Source of the DNA: Maniola hyperantus
Taxonomy: Eukaryota > Arthropoda > Insecta > Lepidoptera > Nymphalidae
DNA: 64,000 nucleotides
Assembly (NCBI RefSeq): GCF_902806685.2
Contig: NC_048554.1
Coordinates: forward strand, 8,060,001-8,124,000
Direction of reading: 5' to 3'
Shown: positions 11,201 through 22,035 of the stretch, piece by piece
Numbering within the stretch: position 1 is the stretch's first letter
How the letters are laid out: the number at the start of each line of letters is the position of its first letter
Notes under the pieces: generated by a model
Seen by the model: only the letters and a program-made list of their open reading frames with translations
What the model was told of the DNA's origin: nothing
The model's database searches: none
Made by a program: the position numbers and the translations under genes

Positions 11201-11948
11201 GGGTTGCGCTTCTGTTTCAGTCGAGGCAAGGCAAATCAACATTTTGCGAAGCTCGAACACTCTTAGCAGGGAACCAGCTATTAACGTAGCTATTTTTTAA
11301 ATCAATTTAAAACACTAATTAAACTACTTCAATGTTACAAAGTGAACATTTCACGGATCGAACTTAGGGTATCGTAACCGTTTCTTAAATAATATCCACA
11401 GAAAATTTGAGTTGTGCATATTATGGTGTGAAAGCACAAATTTTCTTTAGGAGGTATATGCTGTACCAGCAAAGATATAATAAGTCGGTGCGGGGTTTGT
11501 TAGGTAAGTTTCATTAGCGAAGCAATTTTAAATGGATGTAGACGCGGCTCTAGATGTCCCCAAATATTTCAATGTTCAAACAATTGCGCCATCCCGATGA
11601 CAATAATAAATTATTCTATGATCTTGCAAAATTACCACTAAATTAGTCACATCGTGATCCGTGGCCGCAGATCCGATTCTAGAAATTGGCTTTTGAAATT
11701 AATTGCGTGATCTTTGAACCGTTGCCAAATGTTCGCAAACCCTACATTGTCGTTGGATTAGTAGGAAGGCGTAATTAAATGGCTGATTCATGACCGCTGG
11801 AATATATTTTATTACTTGCAAAGAAATCACTAGTTGTTTCAAATAGGAAAGCTAGCGTTGGAAAGCTTGGAACACCGCAGATACGTAAGCTCTCTTTGCG
11901 TGTTCTATCGCCTCTATAATGGAGAGTGTTCCGAAGAGTTGTTTGATC
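8263..11948. other. Long AT-rich region without named features
   Basis: About 3.7 kb in which I find no coding exon, tRNA or known repeat. Short open frames at 9313-9510 and 9564-9764 are unrecognised and are probably chance. Confidence 0.4.
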
Positions 11949-12266
11949 TCATTCCACCCTCCTTTTTCTACAACCGCACCGCACGCCACCGCAAACAATC
12001 CCACCCTCATTACATGGGTTTCTGGAGCACTTTGACCATCCGTTGTGCCAGATCCTTTTTTCCACGCACATGGTTAGTCTAGTTCTCCTACGGATCTTCT
12101 CATTTCTGATTTGATCACGTAGAGAAACTCCAAGCATAGCTCCATCGCCCGCTGAGTGAATCTGAGCTTTCTTATGAGGCCCATAGTCAGCCAGATTATA
12201 TACGTATGTAATCACTGGCAACACGCACTGTTCGAAGGCACTGAGGAATTTTCCACAAGAAGACAT
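11949..12266 (-). pseudogene. RTE-type LINE fragment (C-terminal reverse transcriptase part)
   Basis: The minus strand encodes a stretch beginning FEQCVLPVITY and, later, GAMLGVSLRDQIRNEKIRRR. Both are typical of the region after the reverse-transcriptase core in RTE-clade LINEs. The usual ETW block between them is eroded. Downstream of RRRTRL the frame no longer resembles the family, so the fragment is internally rearranged. The confident part is about 12068-12265. No functional enzyme can be made. Confidence 0.7.
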
Positions 12267-12737
12267 CTCGAAGCTTCCTGAACGCTGCCTATTAAAAAGT
12301 ATCCTCTGTTACTCCTTGGTTAATCCTCTACTTATCTGTGAAAGTCCCATCGAAATAGGATCATACGTTCCGAAGACTAGCCCGTTCAAACAGATAAAAC
12401 ATTAATTTTATTTATTAGTATTGATATAGATGCACAGCAAAGTGAAATACCTACAAAACTATAATAAGAAATAAGGTCTCCCATAACAAATCACTTCAAT
12501 TCCATCCAATCTCAGGCTTTCGTAACAAATGATAATGATTGCTTAACAAGATGGATTTTTTCATATAGCATGTGCATGAATGAGTCTAATTCTCATGTTC
12601 CGAAACAAAGGTATAAACAATTTGCGGGCACCATTAGAGGTTTGGTTATTGAAAAAGCCCGTGCCCATCTGTTACACACGGAGTAAACGTTCAGATAGCA
12701 AGATAAAAACCAAAAGGCTTCATAAAATAATCTTTTT
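12267..12737. other. Non-coding, unassigned
   Basis: Nothing recognisable; the open frame at 12580-12762 runs into an R500 copy. Confidence 0.4.
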
Positions 12738-12779
12738 CCAAAGGAAAAAGGAAACCTTATAAGATCACTTTGTTGTCTG

Positions 12780-12870
12780 TCTGTCTGTCCATCTGTCCGT
12801 CTGTTTGTCCGTCTGTCCGCCTGTCTGTCTGTCCGTCTGTCCGTCTGTCCATTTGTCAGTCGTGTCTGTC
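12780..12870. repeat. (GTCT)n / (GTCC)n microsatellite inside R500
   Basis: A run of imperfect TGTC, CGTC and CATC tetranucleotides, the expandable core typical of R500 copies. Confidence 0.8.
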
Positions 12871-12954
12871 AAGAAAACCTATAGGGTACTTCTCGTTGAC
12901 CTAGAATCATGAAATTTCTCAGGTAGGTAGGTCTTATAGGTAACACAAGTAAAG

Positions 12955-14082
12955 ACTTTAAATGCTAGTAAGTCACAGGCTGCTATCATTGGTAACCCCA
13001 GGCAAACTTGTAAGATCGACTTCAATACCGCTGGTTCAATCGTGCTGAATAATTCGACCATACCGTTCAGTGCGACTGTCAAGAACCTCGGCTTGTTTAT
13101 TGACTCCTCATTCTCCTGGATCCCGCAAACTAATTATGTAAGCAGACGCCTCTTCGCTGCTGTCGGCTCTCTTAAAAGATGGAAGAATCTCCTCCCAATC
13201 AAAACAAAAATATCTTTGGCTGAAACTCTGCTCTTACCCATATTGGACTATGCCGACAGCAGCTACAGAGATCTGAATGAGGAGCTACTAAACAAGTTGG
13301 AGCGGTTGCAAAACCTTTGCATTCGATTTATTTATGGACTAAGGAAATTTGACCACATCACCGAATACCGTACGCGTCTTAAGTGGTTGACAATTAGACG
13401 GCGTCGGGATTTCCACGCACTCACCTTACTCTTCTCTATCCTCTATGCTCCCCACACTCCTTCGTACCTTAAAGATCGCTTTACTTTTCTTGGTGCTGCC
13501 TATCGCGACAGGAATTTGCGCTCATCCACAGATAACAAACTCCAAACCCCACGTAACTGCACAAAATTCTACGGGAAATCTTTTACAGTATATGTTGTAC
13601 AACTGTGGAATGCTCTGCCCAAAAATATCCGGGATTCGAAATCCTTGCCCATATTCAAAAATCGTCTTAAAGAACTATACTTATCGATGCCATAATAGTT
13701 AATTTATTCGATCATAGGTATAATATGTATGTCTTTTATAATATATGTAGGTATGTAGTTATATATATATATATATGTATTTCTATTATGGATTGTATAT
13801 ATATTGATATTTATAATAGTTATGTATATGTATGATAGTTATGTATGTATTACTGAAATAGTTAATTATATTATATAATATTATACTACTTCATTTTTCT
13901 GAATTGCGTGTAAGTACTATGCTACACACCTAGTTTCTCCTTTCACCAAAGGTTGCCTGGTAGAGATTGCTGTGAGCAATAAGGCCGCCTTTGCATACAA
14001 TTATTTTTTAGTTTTAGTTTTTTGTAATAGTTATGTAATATTTTTTGTGTGCAATAAAGTATTTCTATCTATCTATCTATCT
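12955..14082 (+). mobile_element. 5'-truncated Jockey/CR1-type LINE
   Basis: A 1128-bp insertion flanked by the 8-bp direct repeat AAGTAAAG (12947-12954 and 14083-14090). It keeps the 3' part of the reverse-transcriptase gene, a 3' UTR with GGTTGCCTGGTAGAGATTG and AAGGCCGCCTTTGCATAC, an AATAAA, and a terminal (ATCT)n tail at about 14063-14082. 5' truncation plus target duplication is what target-primed reverse transcription leaves. Confidence 0.88.
12958..13695 (+). pseudogene. LINE reverse transcriptase, C-terminal 245 codons
   Basis: Open from the truncation point to TAA at 13693-13695 with no internal stop. It begins LNASKSQAAIIGNPR, the end of the reverse-transcriptase fingers/palm region in Jockey-like ORF2. 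Then come VKNLGLFIDSSFSW, LLLPILDYADSSY and the post-RT stretch ending WNALPKNIRDSKSLPIFKNRL. The endonuclease and the catalytic YADD part are missing because of 5' truncation, so the fragment is inactive despite its clean frame. The frame continues upstream of the GTG at 13042, where a shorter reading would begin. The unbroken frame suggests a fairly recent insertion. Confidence 0.85.
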
Positions 14083-14231
14083 AAGTAAAGGGAAAAATCT
14101 GCAAACCATGAGTTGGTGGTTACATCACAAAAAAAAATAAAAAGTGTGTACAATTTTTTTAATTTACTAAATCGCATATTTAAATGGCGATATCTTGTAT
14201 GATGGTACGGAACTCTTGGTGAGCGAGGTAT

Positions 14232-14550
14232 GCTTAAGTTTTGTATTTTGAAAGCATTGTGTAAGTATTCCCGAAATAATTATTTTTTAATCTTTTTTTT
14301 AATATAATAATTAACTAAAGGGCATACTCTCTTCAAAAAAACATATTATCTTTCGTTTCAATTCAGGCAATTTAAATTTTTCAATAGTCCCAGTCTTATA
14401 ATTTCTCTTCTTATATTCGTTATTCCTCAAGCCAGTGTGTATCACGCGTTACATATCGCACACAATAGGCGATGATTCTGATACAAAGCAATGGGAGCCG
14501 CGATTATTAATCGTCATTGAAGATTGATGTGACACTATGGTGTAATACAC
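14232..14550. other. AT-rich non-coding DNA
   Basis: No supported feature. Confidence 0.4.
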
Positions 14551-14551
14551 C

Positions 14552-15455
14552 TTAAGGCACTTGTCCCACCGCCAGCGATATTAGTATAGTACCTGGAAGA
14601 TTTGTAATAAGTACTCCAAAAGCGGCCCGAAAAATAAAAGCAAAAATAATATTTGACCTTAATTCAATTTTGTCAAATTTAGATTTATTGCTTAGGTGTT
14701 AAGTTTTAGTAAATATTTATATGTTTTCATTCTAAAAAACCTGTGCCATTTGACCGATATTATTTTGTTCGTAATCTGTCATCTATACCTCCTATTTTAT
14801 ATCGATGCTCACCGCCGTAGCGAGCGACCAGCTATCGACTATTTTCTCGCTCAAGAAACCTACACTTGATGTATGAGTTCGTGTCAATAAAAGAGTAAGT
14901 ACCTAAGTAAGTAAAAATTCTTTACTACACACAAATTATATACAAATAACATAAAAGTATACAGTGTTTACAGATTAAGGTGTAAAGGCGGCCTTAACGC
15001 TTAGAGATCTCTTCTAGGCAGTCTGTATGATAGAGTTGAAGAGATAAATATAAAGTTAATCACTGACTGTGCACACTGCTGGCAAGAACTCTCTCTCCAC
15101 TATAGTTTGTCGCAGTTAGAAGAGCTATATAAAAAAAACTCGCTTAGCAACACATTCTTGGCGGTGAAAACACTCTCACTGTTTGCAAAGAAATAAAATT
15201 TATGTCTCGGCCGCCTATTCGAGCGACCGGGGCTATTAATCGCCTGTCGCACTCACACACTCCCTCATGGCTCAGCGAAAAAGCTACCCCAATTACAAAC
15301 TAACTTATCTAGATTTTAAGCTTATTTCGTGGTTTAACGACGTGGTATGTACCTGTTTTATACAATACAATATAACTTTTCTTGCTCGCCAACTGGTTTC
15401 TAGTTTTTAGCTCCACTCGTTTCTCGCTATCGTCGGCGGTGGGACAAGTGCCTTA
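14552..15455. mobile_element. TIR element with AGGCACTTGTCCCACCGCC ends
   Basis: The left end near 14552 reads TTAAGGCACTTGTCCCACCG; the right end near 15455 is its inverse (CGGTGGGACAAGTGCCTTA). The arms match over about 26 bases with a couple of differences. The interior is about 850 bp and non-coding, with a LINE tail lodged in it (14893-15060). It is a non-autonomous DNA transposon; the superfamily is unclear because the target duplication is ambiguous. Confidence 0.6.
14893..15060 (-). mobile_element. LINE 3' UTR fragment (Jockey/CR1-type)
   Basis: Read on the minus strand it has AGAAGAGATCTCTAAGCG and AAGGCCGCCTTTACACC, then an AT-rich stretch ending in a (TTAC)n tail. The AGAGATC...AAGGCCGCCTTT block matches the 3' UTR of the LINE at 12955-14082. 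No coding part remains. Confidence 0.6.
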
Positions 15456-15618
15456 GTAGGTTAAGGTTTCGAGGTAACAATATATTGATCCTTTTACAAT
15501 AGTCTATCGTAATATCTTCAATAATTAATAAAAGCTCGAGATACATTATCACTAACACATTCTTATGGGCTTTGAAATAGGTAACTGATATTGTGGTGCA
15601 ATACTGACAGTAGTACAA

Positions 15619-15965
15619 AATTATTATTATTATTATTTTTTATTCGTTATAGGCGCACGCTTGACCACGATCACACCTGATGGAAAGTGATGATGTGGCC
15701 TAAGATGGGACTCGTTTGCCTAGAAGGTGCCTATGCACTCTTGTTTTAAAGATATCCGGATTATAATTGACAGGAAACACTGATCTAGGAAGAGAATTCC
15801 AGACCCTAGCCATGCGTATAAGGAATGATGACGCAAAGCGTTTCGTACGCGAAGATGGAATGTTGACGACATAGGGGTGAAAACTCGCCCGGTGTCTTGC
15901 GGTACGGTGGTAGAAAGGTAAGGGATTATCAAACTGGGGTGGGCATTTATGTATGAACCTATTCA
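15619..15965 (-). pseudogene. LINE ORF2 C-terminal fragment with (AAT)n tail
   Basis: The minus strand is open for about 87 codons ending at TAG (15700-15702). It carries RTKRFASSFLIRMARVWNSL and NYNPDIFKTRVHRHLLGKR, the usual C-terminus of a Jockey/CR1-type ORF2. It is followed by a short 3' UTR (TTTCCATCAGGTGTGATCG) and an (AAT)n tail at 15620-15641. It belongs to a different LINE family from 12955-14082, whose tail is (ATCT)n. The 5' part is lost, so it is inactive. Confidence 0.75.
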
Positions 15966-16107
15966 GTTATAATGAAAAATAAGCATTGAGCTATTAGGAC
16001 TAAGGTAAGTAGTGCGTTTATGCCTCTATGACCTGCACGTCACTGTGTGTACGGTAGCTGGACATTTTAGTAGGTCAAATCCAACTAATGTTATAAATCG
16101 AAACTAT

Positions 16108-16215
16108 GTCTATCAGTCTGCTAGCTTTTCACGGCCCATACGCTTAACCGATTTTAATGAAATTTGATACATACTCGTAGCTTGCAGCCCGGAGAAGGAC
16201 ATATAGCCTACTTTT
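16108..16215 (+). mobile_element. HelB fragment fused to R500
   Basis: Contains TCAGTCTGCTAGCTTTTCAC, GATTTTAATGAAATTTGATA and GTAAATCAAAGAGTTT, the middle of HelB. It runs straight into the microsatellite of the R500 copy at 16216, so the junction is a recombination or insertion point. Confidence 0.55.
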
Positions 16216-16240
16216 TGTCTCGGTAAATCAAAGAGTTTAC

Positions 16241-16276
<36 letters not shown>

Positions 16277-16661
16277 CGTCCGTCCGTCCGTCTGTCGTGT
16301 CTGTCAAGAAAACCTATAGGGTATTTCCCCTTGACCTAAAATCATGAAATTTGGCAACAAGGTAGGTCTTATACCACAAGTAAAGGAATAAATCCGAAAA
16401 CCGTGAATTTGTGGTTACATCACAAAAAAATTAAAATGTGTTCATGAACAAATAATTATTAATACTCTCAATTTTTAAAGTAAGATAATAATACCAAGTG
16501 GGGTATTATATGAAAGGGCTTTACCCACGTAAATTCTAAAACAGATTTATTTTTATGCGTAACAGTGTTTGTTTTATCGTGTAAAATGTCGAAAATATAC
16601 GACTTTAGTACGGAACCCTCGCGTCGGTGCGCGAGTCTAACTTGCACTTGGCCGATTTTTT
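16216..16661 (+). mobile_element. R500 copy lacking its 5' end
   Basis: Begins in the (TGTC)n/(CGTC)n block (about 16240-16295). It continues through AAACCTATAGGGTATTTCC, GTGGTTACATCAC, AGTACGGAACCCTC and the hairpin GCGAGTCTAACTTGC, and ends TTGGCCGATTTTTT. The GGGTTCCGTACC start is absent. Confidence 0.7.
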
Positions 16662-17164
16662 ATAATAAGTATTAGGTACGTATATTTTCTCGTACTCACA
16701 CGCTGCTGCGGATATACCTACCTAATTTGCATATCCGTTGATCCGCAAATGTTGATCAATAATTAAGTATTTACATTTTCACATCCACCAACATCCGCAA
16801 AATTGGGACATATTGTGTGAATATTAAATTAATATAACTAATAGCTTTTGCCCGCAAATTCATCCTCATAATATAATTATTTTTAGTCTATAGCAGTTGG
16901 TAGATCGGAATTTTTAGATTTTTTTAAGTATATAAAATAGTAAATTAACTTTAAATAGTGAAGGCATCTTCTTGGCAAGCGCGCTCCATCTTAAGGCTGC
17001 ATCATCACTTGCCAGCAGGTTGGATTCCCAGACCTGATGGCAAGTGATGGCATCCCAGCCATAGACATTTATGTTTTTTTTTGTTCCAGAAAATAAAAAA
17101 TACTTAATACCCATGGGATTTGTTGTATACCTAAATCCACGAAAATGAAGTCGCAGGCATCACT
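16662..17164. other. Non-coding, unassigned
   Basis: Mostly unassigned AT-rich DNA. A scrap near 17125-17160 resembles a Helitron 3' end (AATCCACGAAAATGAAGTCG). Confidence 0.4.
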
Positions 17165-17447
17165 TATTTGGTATATCGTTATGGCCTTGTATCCTGGAGA
17201 TCGTTTAGGCTACTTTTTATCCCGGAAAATCAGAGTTTTTAAATACAATATTAATCATGCTAATTATGACTATTATTCCCCTTTCCCCTCCAACTAAGCG
17301 TAAAGCTTGTGTAGGTACGACAATAGTGCAACGGGTGGGCTTTGAACCGCCGACCTTTCGGAATCCAATACGCTTCTCCCGGTAAGCTATTGAGGCTCTT
17401 TTTCCCGTGGAATTTAAAAAGCGGATGAAGTCGCGGCAACATCTAGT
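17165..17447 (+). mobile_element. HelB copy split by SINE1
   Basis: The left part ends TTTATCCCGGAAAATCAGAG. The right part resumes GTGGAATTTAAAAAGCGGAT and ends with the hairpin and ATCTAG followed by T. The SINE1 at 17250-17398 sits between them. Confidence 0.55.
17250..17398 (-). repeat. SINE1 copy (tRNA-derived)
   Basis: On the minus strand the head GAGCCTCAATAGCTTACC is followed by a box B (GGTTCAAAGCCC), then CACTATTGTCGTACCTAC and CTTTACGCTTAGTTGGAGG. The layout matches the better copy at 57656-57832. Box A is damaged. Confidence 0.7.
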
Positions 17448-17699
17448 GCAATAATAAATTACAACGTAATTTTCTGGATGACTCAAGCCATCAAATTTAC
17501 GTAACGCCATAACTTGAGCAAGGCCGTTGAAAAAAATCCAATTCTCGTTTACACAAAATATTATGGCTCCGAGACAGTAGACGATCTACTGACCAGATAC
17601 AGCCTGCAATTATAGCGGTAGAAGCACAAAGAGTATTTTTTTTCAAATGTTATGACCTCTATGTCTGTAGAAATAGAAGCTGTTTTGCTTATAAGTATC

Positions 17700-18022
17700 T
17701 CTATATAATATAGTATAAAATAAAGTCGCTTCCCGCTGTCTGTATGTAGGTTTGAACGCGTATAGATCTTTTAAACTACGCAACGGATTTTAATGCGGTT
17801 TTCACCAATAGATAGAGGGATTCAAGAGGAAGGTTCATAGGTATTGTTTAATATTGGTTTGTGTTAATTTGTTGAAATATGACGATATTTAAACAAATTG
17901 TCGGAAGAAATCAAGCAACCATCGAAAGTTACCAAATATTATAAGAAAAAAGTAGGATAAACTCGCCCCACCACATTAGTATCTACATTGCACCCATGCA
18001 AAGCCGGGCCGGGTCGTTAGTT
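17700..18022 (+). mobile_element. HelC-type Helitron-like copy
   Basis: Contains AACGCGTATAGATCTTTTAA, CTACGCAACGGATTTTAATG and a 3' end GCAAAGCCGGGCCGGGTCGT followed by TAGTT, the GC-rich hairpin terminus of the HelC group. Non-coding. Confidence 0.5.
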
Positions 18023-18356
18023 AAGGTATATTATAGGTTGATGGTTAGATTGAAATAATAATAATTAAGCCGTACCCATCTTGTCTCAAATAGTAATTTC
18101 GATGTAGTTTATTCTGCCCTCAATTGCCCGCGTTATTGTAATGGTCAGATTTGGAGACTAGTTAAAGTACTTGGCAATCTTGTTTTGACTCGGAAACATG
18201 ATTAAGTGGACTAGTTTATTTTAGAGCCGTGTTAATTTGAGTAATAAGGTGTTGGATTGCTTAATTGAATTTTTAACTACGTTCTTTTTTAATAAATGGA
18301 GCAGCTTTTTGAAGGCTTTTTTTGATTTCGACTGGTTACCAGCATTTAGCCTTGAA
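18023..18356. other. Non-coding, unassigned
   Basis: Nothing recognisable. Confidence 0.4.
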
Positions 18357-18461
18357 CTTGTAGGCATCCGCTAAGAAAGGGTTTTTGAAAATTCAACCCC
18401 TAAGGGGGTGGAATTGGGGTTTGAAATTTGTGTAGTCCAGGCGGACGAAGTCGCGAGCATA
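18357..18461 (+). mobile_element. HelA 3' half
   Basis: From GTAGGCATCCGCTAAGAAAG through ACCCCTAAGGGGGTGG to GGCGGACGAAGTCGCGAGCA, then TAATATG in place of TAAGCTAG. 5'-truncated. Confidence 0.6.
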
Positions 18462-18841
18462 ATATGCAAGTTATTATTAATAAAACAAAAGAAAAAACAG
18501 GGGATCGCATTTGATCATTCACCAAAGACTCCTTAAAGATAGCGGGTCTGATAAAAAGGAACCATAAAAGTATTAAAAATTAAAATCAAAAGTGGAAAAA
18601 AATACCAATAAAATGCTATAAAGTAACAAAACTGTATATCATCCGCGGTAATTGCGTACCCTGAACGTTTACGACCAATGAAACGAGGAGAAGGGTCCTT
18701 GTGATGCGGCAATTTTTTTACTACTTTCGAAAGTGAAACATTATGCAACCGCAAATTTAAGCCGATTTATGAGGTAGGCGTTAATTGAACGAATTGTGTG
18801 ACCTACGTCCGTTTAAGTTTTACTTAAATATTTGTAATTTT
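18462..18841. other. AT-rich non-coding DNA
   Basis: No supported feature. Confidence 0.4.
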
Positions 18842-18997
18842 TAGGGTTTCATACCTTAAAAGGAAAAAGGTACCCTTACAGGATCACTTTGTTGTCCGTC
18901 TGTCTGTTGGTCAAGAAACCTATAGGGTACTTCCCGTTGACCTAGAATCATGAAATTTGGCAAGAAGGTAGGTCTAATAGCAGATAGGAAAAATCTG
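18842..18997 (+). mobile_element. R500 5' fragment
   Basis: Starts TTAGGGTTTCATACCTTAAA, has GGATCACTTTGTTGTCC, a short GTCT block and GACCTAGAATCATGAAATTT. It is cut after AATCTGAAAACCA, where an RTE fragment begins. Confidence 0.65.
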
Positions 18998-19170
18998 AAA
19001 ACCACCTGAATCCAACGGTTCCCTGCAAATTGCCTGATGTCATCCGTCCACCTAGAGTCGAGGTCTTCCAACGCTGCGCTTTCCGGTGGGAGGTTGCCAT
19101 TCCAGCACCTTGGGACCCCAACGCTGAGAATCTCATAATTACTGATTTGATCACGTACTGGCAACTGACA
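18998..19170 (-). pseudogene. RTE-type LINE fragment
   Basis: The minus strand reads PKVLEWQPPTGKRSVGRPR in one frame. After a frameshift and stop it continues RWTDDIRQFAGNRWIQ, the typical C-terminal region of RTE reverse transcriptase. A DQISNYEIL block joined directly upstream shows an internal deletion. It is inactive. Confidence 0.75.
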
Positions 19171-19695
19171 ACTACTGGCATTATTACATCCGGTCCATAT
19201 TAAGTCCGATCCGAATTAGCATAATCACTATACATGCAATAGTCCTACCAGGATTGATCAGATGGTTGGCGCCAACCAATTTATGTAGATTCATCAGTTA
19301 ACAGCAATTCGTATCTCTGTCTTGAATCACACACGGTGATATTTCCTCAACAAAACGAAAAAGATTTTTGCTCATTTAAAACACTTTAAAGTAAGTATTA
19401 CTGCAAAAACTCGATGCTTCTTTATCACCATGAGAAATTCATTTCGATAAAGTCATATCACAACAATCGGACATTAAAGGCGCCTCCGATCGAAATAAAT
19501 TACTCGAACCTTTAGAAAATTACTCAGCATCATCGCGTTTCATGGAAATCATTGGTTGCATGCGAGCAGTTTTTTTCCGTATATGTCGCATAAGGAAGTC
19601 CATAGTCACTCGCCTCGTAACGCCGAAGTTTGCTTTTAGTAACTACGAGTATGTCTTGAGGTTGACCTCTGACGTTTACACTCATTTTACTTAAG
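19171..19695. other. Non-coding, unassigned
   Basis: No supported feature. Confidence 0.4.
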
Positions 19696-19735
19696 TACGC
19701 GACAGGTTGAAATGGCATTCGGGGAGGGAACGCCC
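19696..19735 (+). mobile_element. GC-rich palindromic MITE, truncated copy
   Basis: Left arm only (TACGCGACAGGTTGAAATGG to GGAACGCCCC). It is directly followed by three CTTATACTAAC units at about 19736-19771, a small tandem repeat. Confidence 0.55.
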
Positions 19736-19771
19736 CTTATACTAACACCTTATACTAACTACCTTATACTA

Positions 19772-20875
19772 ACAGACAGACACTTCTACTTTATTTACTT
19801 GCTTTAGCTACTAGATATCGATTATCATACGTGAATGCCTTAGGATAATAATAATTTAATTACAATGACGATTCGCATATTACCGCTCATTTAACAATGA
19901 TTAAGTTAACAATAGATAAATGTCAAATGTCAACATTCTTGCATATCAAACTGTTTTGATAAGGAATTCCATTGTAACAGCTGTTGTACCCTACAAATTA
20001 CAATGTTTTGTAATAGGCGTGGTAATAGGCAAATACTGATTGTTTTTTAAAGATTGAAGTATAAAACTTATTACCTTTTTCTTTTCAAAATTAGGATAGT
20101 CGTAAAAATGTTGTCTGAATGTTCAATCTTTTGATTTGAGCCTAAAACAAATATGAGAATTTGTCCATGAATTAATTAATGGGTGCGAATTGTAAACTAC
20201 ATATAAAGGGAGTTTCAGTTTTTTCGTAAAATATTATAATAAGTACAAATATTAAAATAAATATACTTACTTATTAAAATAAAATAAATATTAAAATACA
20301 TACAATAAAGTTTTTCAACAGTCAAACTTATACGGATTATAATGTTTAGATGTTTAGGTAGTAAAATATCCTATGTTCTATTTTCACCGACTCTTATCGG
20401 TATTATGCGATAAGCATTAAAGTTACTAAGAATTACCAACTCTTGGTTATTATAATATTGTAAAATTGTAACTGACTCTATCAGTATCGAATCCATATTT
20501 TATGTGGTATTGTGAAAATGGCAATAGTGGGTAACTTATGCAATTTTCACAATATTCGTTAACGATATCTGAATCTGGTAAATTGTGGATACGATAGCAG
20601 AATGCTGAAGAAATATTAATATTAAGGGCTTAACTCACGATCTATACGAGTCTTTATTATGCGCATGAATAATTTGTTCCCATTAGTGATTTATACATGA
20701 TAAAGTGAACACGTGGAATATACAAATATCTGTGTAATTCGGTGTACTTTATTATAGTGATCGGATAATTGTGAATTATGTTATTTGGTATTGGAAATAA
20801 GATAACACCGAATTATCAATTGTTTTATTGGATTTTGCTACTTTTGGATCGATATGAGTAGGATTATAAATGCGG
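19772..20875. other. AT-rich non-coding DNA
   Basis: Nothing recognisable. Confidence 0.4.
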
Positions 20876-20965
20876 AAGTGGTATGTCTATCTGCTAGCTT
20901 TTCACGGCCAATCCGTTAAAACGATTTAGACGAAATTGGGTACAGTGATAGCTTGCATCCGATAC
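20876..20965 (+). mobile_element. HelB fragment
   Basis: Contains GCGGAAGTGGTATGTCTATC, GCTAGCTTTTCACGGCC and GATAGCTTGCATCC. It is followed by a (GAA)n tract at about 20981-21012. Confidence 0.5.
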
Positions 20966-21012
20966 TATCGATTTGAACAAGAAAGAAGAAGAAGAAGAAG
21001 TTTGAAGAAGGT

Positions 21013-21639
21013 GGTTAAAAAGTCCTTTATTAATTACTTCTGTAGCATTCGGTGATATGAATTAAGTAGATATTATGTCTATGTATGTACTATGTATGAA
21101 CATTGCATATTGAACTAATTAGTTATATTAATACTAATAATATTAATAGGCAGGAAATGATACCTAATAATTAATATGAGTAGATTATTCGTTGTTAGAT
21201 AATAGCAGGATGTAGGTACTTAAAGACGTTAAAAAATCCGGTTTAGGGGATGTCACTTACAAAAAATTCCAACCACATTCTATAAAATAAAGTTCTTATT
21301 TATGAAATATCTTCTCATATTTTCCACCAGTTCTTGGACTACTTTGTATGTGTCGATGTTGACATTTATACTAAGTGGCATTATAATTATTTCGTGCGGT
21401 AAACTTAGTGGTAATGTCAGTGTTACCATCTTCAGTCGCAAGCATCAGAAATATGCGAACAATTTCCGAAATAGCCATAAAAACACTTAATTATTAAAAA
21501 AAATACACTCCACGGTCTGACCTCACGCTGGCACTTATAGGTGCATTATGTTAGTCCTTGCACTTTGTAGTGCGCCATCACTGTTAAGGTGTGGTCACAC
21601 TCTCGTTGAGACAGACTTTAGAACGATTGCGTGTAACAA
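21013..21639. other. Non-coding, unassigned
   Basis: An open frame at 21302-21490 would start MKYLLIFSTSSW with a hydrophobic stretch, but it has no recognisable family or splice context. I do not call it a gene. Confidence 0.35.
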
Positions 21640-21830
21640 TTGTCAGAGTAAAATGGACCTAAATTTCCTTGATTCGAAGTTTGTCTCTACGACTAGCATG
21701 GCCTGTCCACTGTTATTTCAGCTTGCTAATGGTTTGGGCTATGTTAGTGACTAGTGAGCTTGTTCGTCTGCTGACTTTGAATTTGCGGACGAGACTGTTT
21801 GCCATGCCCACGTTTCAGCATCATACGTGA
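21640..21830 (-). pseudogene. Very degraded RTE-type LINE fragment
   Basis: Minus strand: SYDAETWAWQ (family form TYGAETW), then after a gap IAQTISKLK, a stop, and QWTGHASRRDK (family form WQWAGH). The order fits an RTE C-terminus with an internal deletion and several stops. Confidence 0.45.
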
Positions 21831-21890
21831 GGACGATACATAGTAAGAATATTTACTGAGAATAATTCTAGGCTAAAATAAGTATAGTAG

Positions 21891-22035
21891 GTACTCGACG
21901 GGTTGAGATAGCAATCGGGGAGGGAATGCCCCGCACACCAGCACGGCCTCCGCGCTAACCTGGTGCGGGCGAGCGTGGTGACTTGCGGGGCGTCCCCCCG
22001 CCTCATACCCCGATTGCAATCTCGACCTGTCGCAT
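21891..22035. mobile_element. GC-rich palindromic MITE, copy 2
   Basis: The left arm TACTCGACGGGTTGAGATAG and the right arm ending GCAATCTCGACCTGTCGCAT are inverse. The interior carries GCCCCGCACACC against GGTGCGGGCG and CTTGCGGGGC. Same family as 3731-3883. Confidence 0.65.

Larger units (their letters stand above)
12738..14231 (+). mobile_element. R500 copy split by a LINE insertion
   Basis: The left part (12738-12954) has GGAAACCTTATAAGATCAC, a long GTCT/GTCC block and GACCTAGAATCATGAAATTT. The right part (14083-14231) continues with GGGAAAAATCTGCAAACC, GTGGTTACATCAC and GGTACGGAACTCTTGGTG. It is interrupted by the LINE at 12955-14082. The right part is shorter than in other copies and lacks the final GAGTC/GACTC hairpin. 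Confidence 0.7.

Noticed and set aside
16240..16300. Possible CRISPR-like or satellite array
   Set aside because: It is a simple (TGTC)n/(CGTC)n microsatellite inside R500.
21302..21490. Small frame beginning MKYLLIFSTSSW, signal-peptide-like
   Set aside because: No family, no splice sites and no cysteine pattern of a known secreted peptide.
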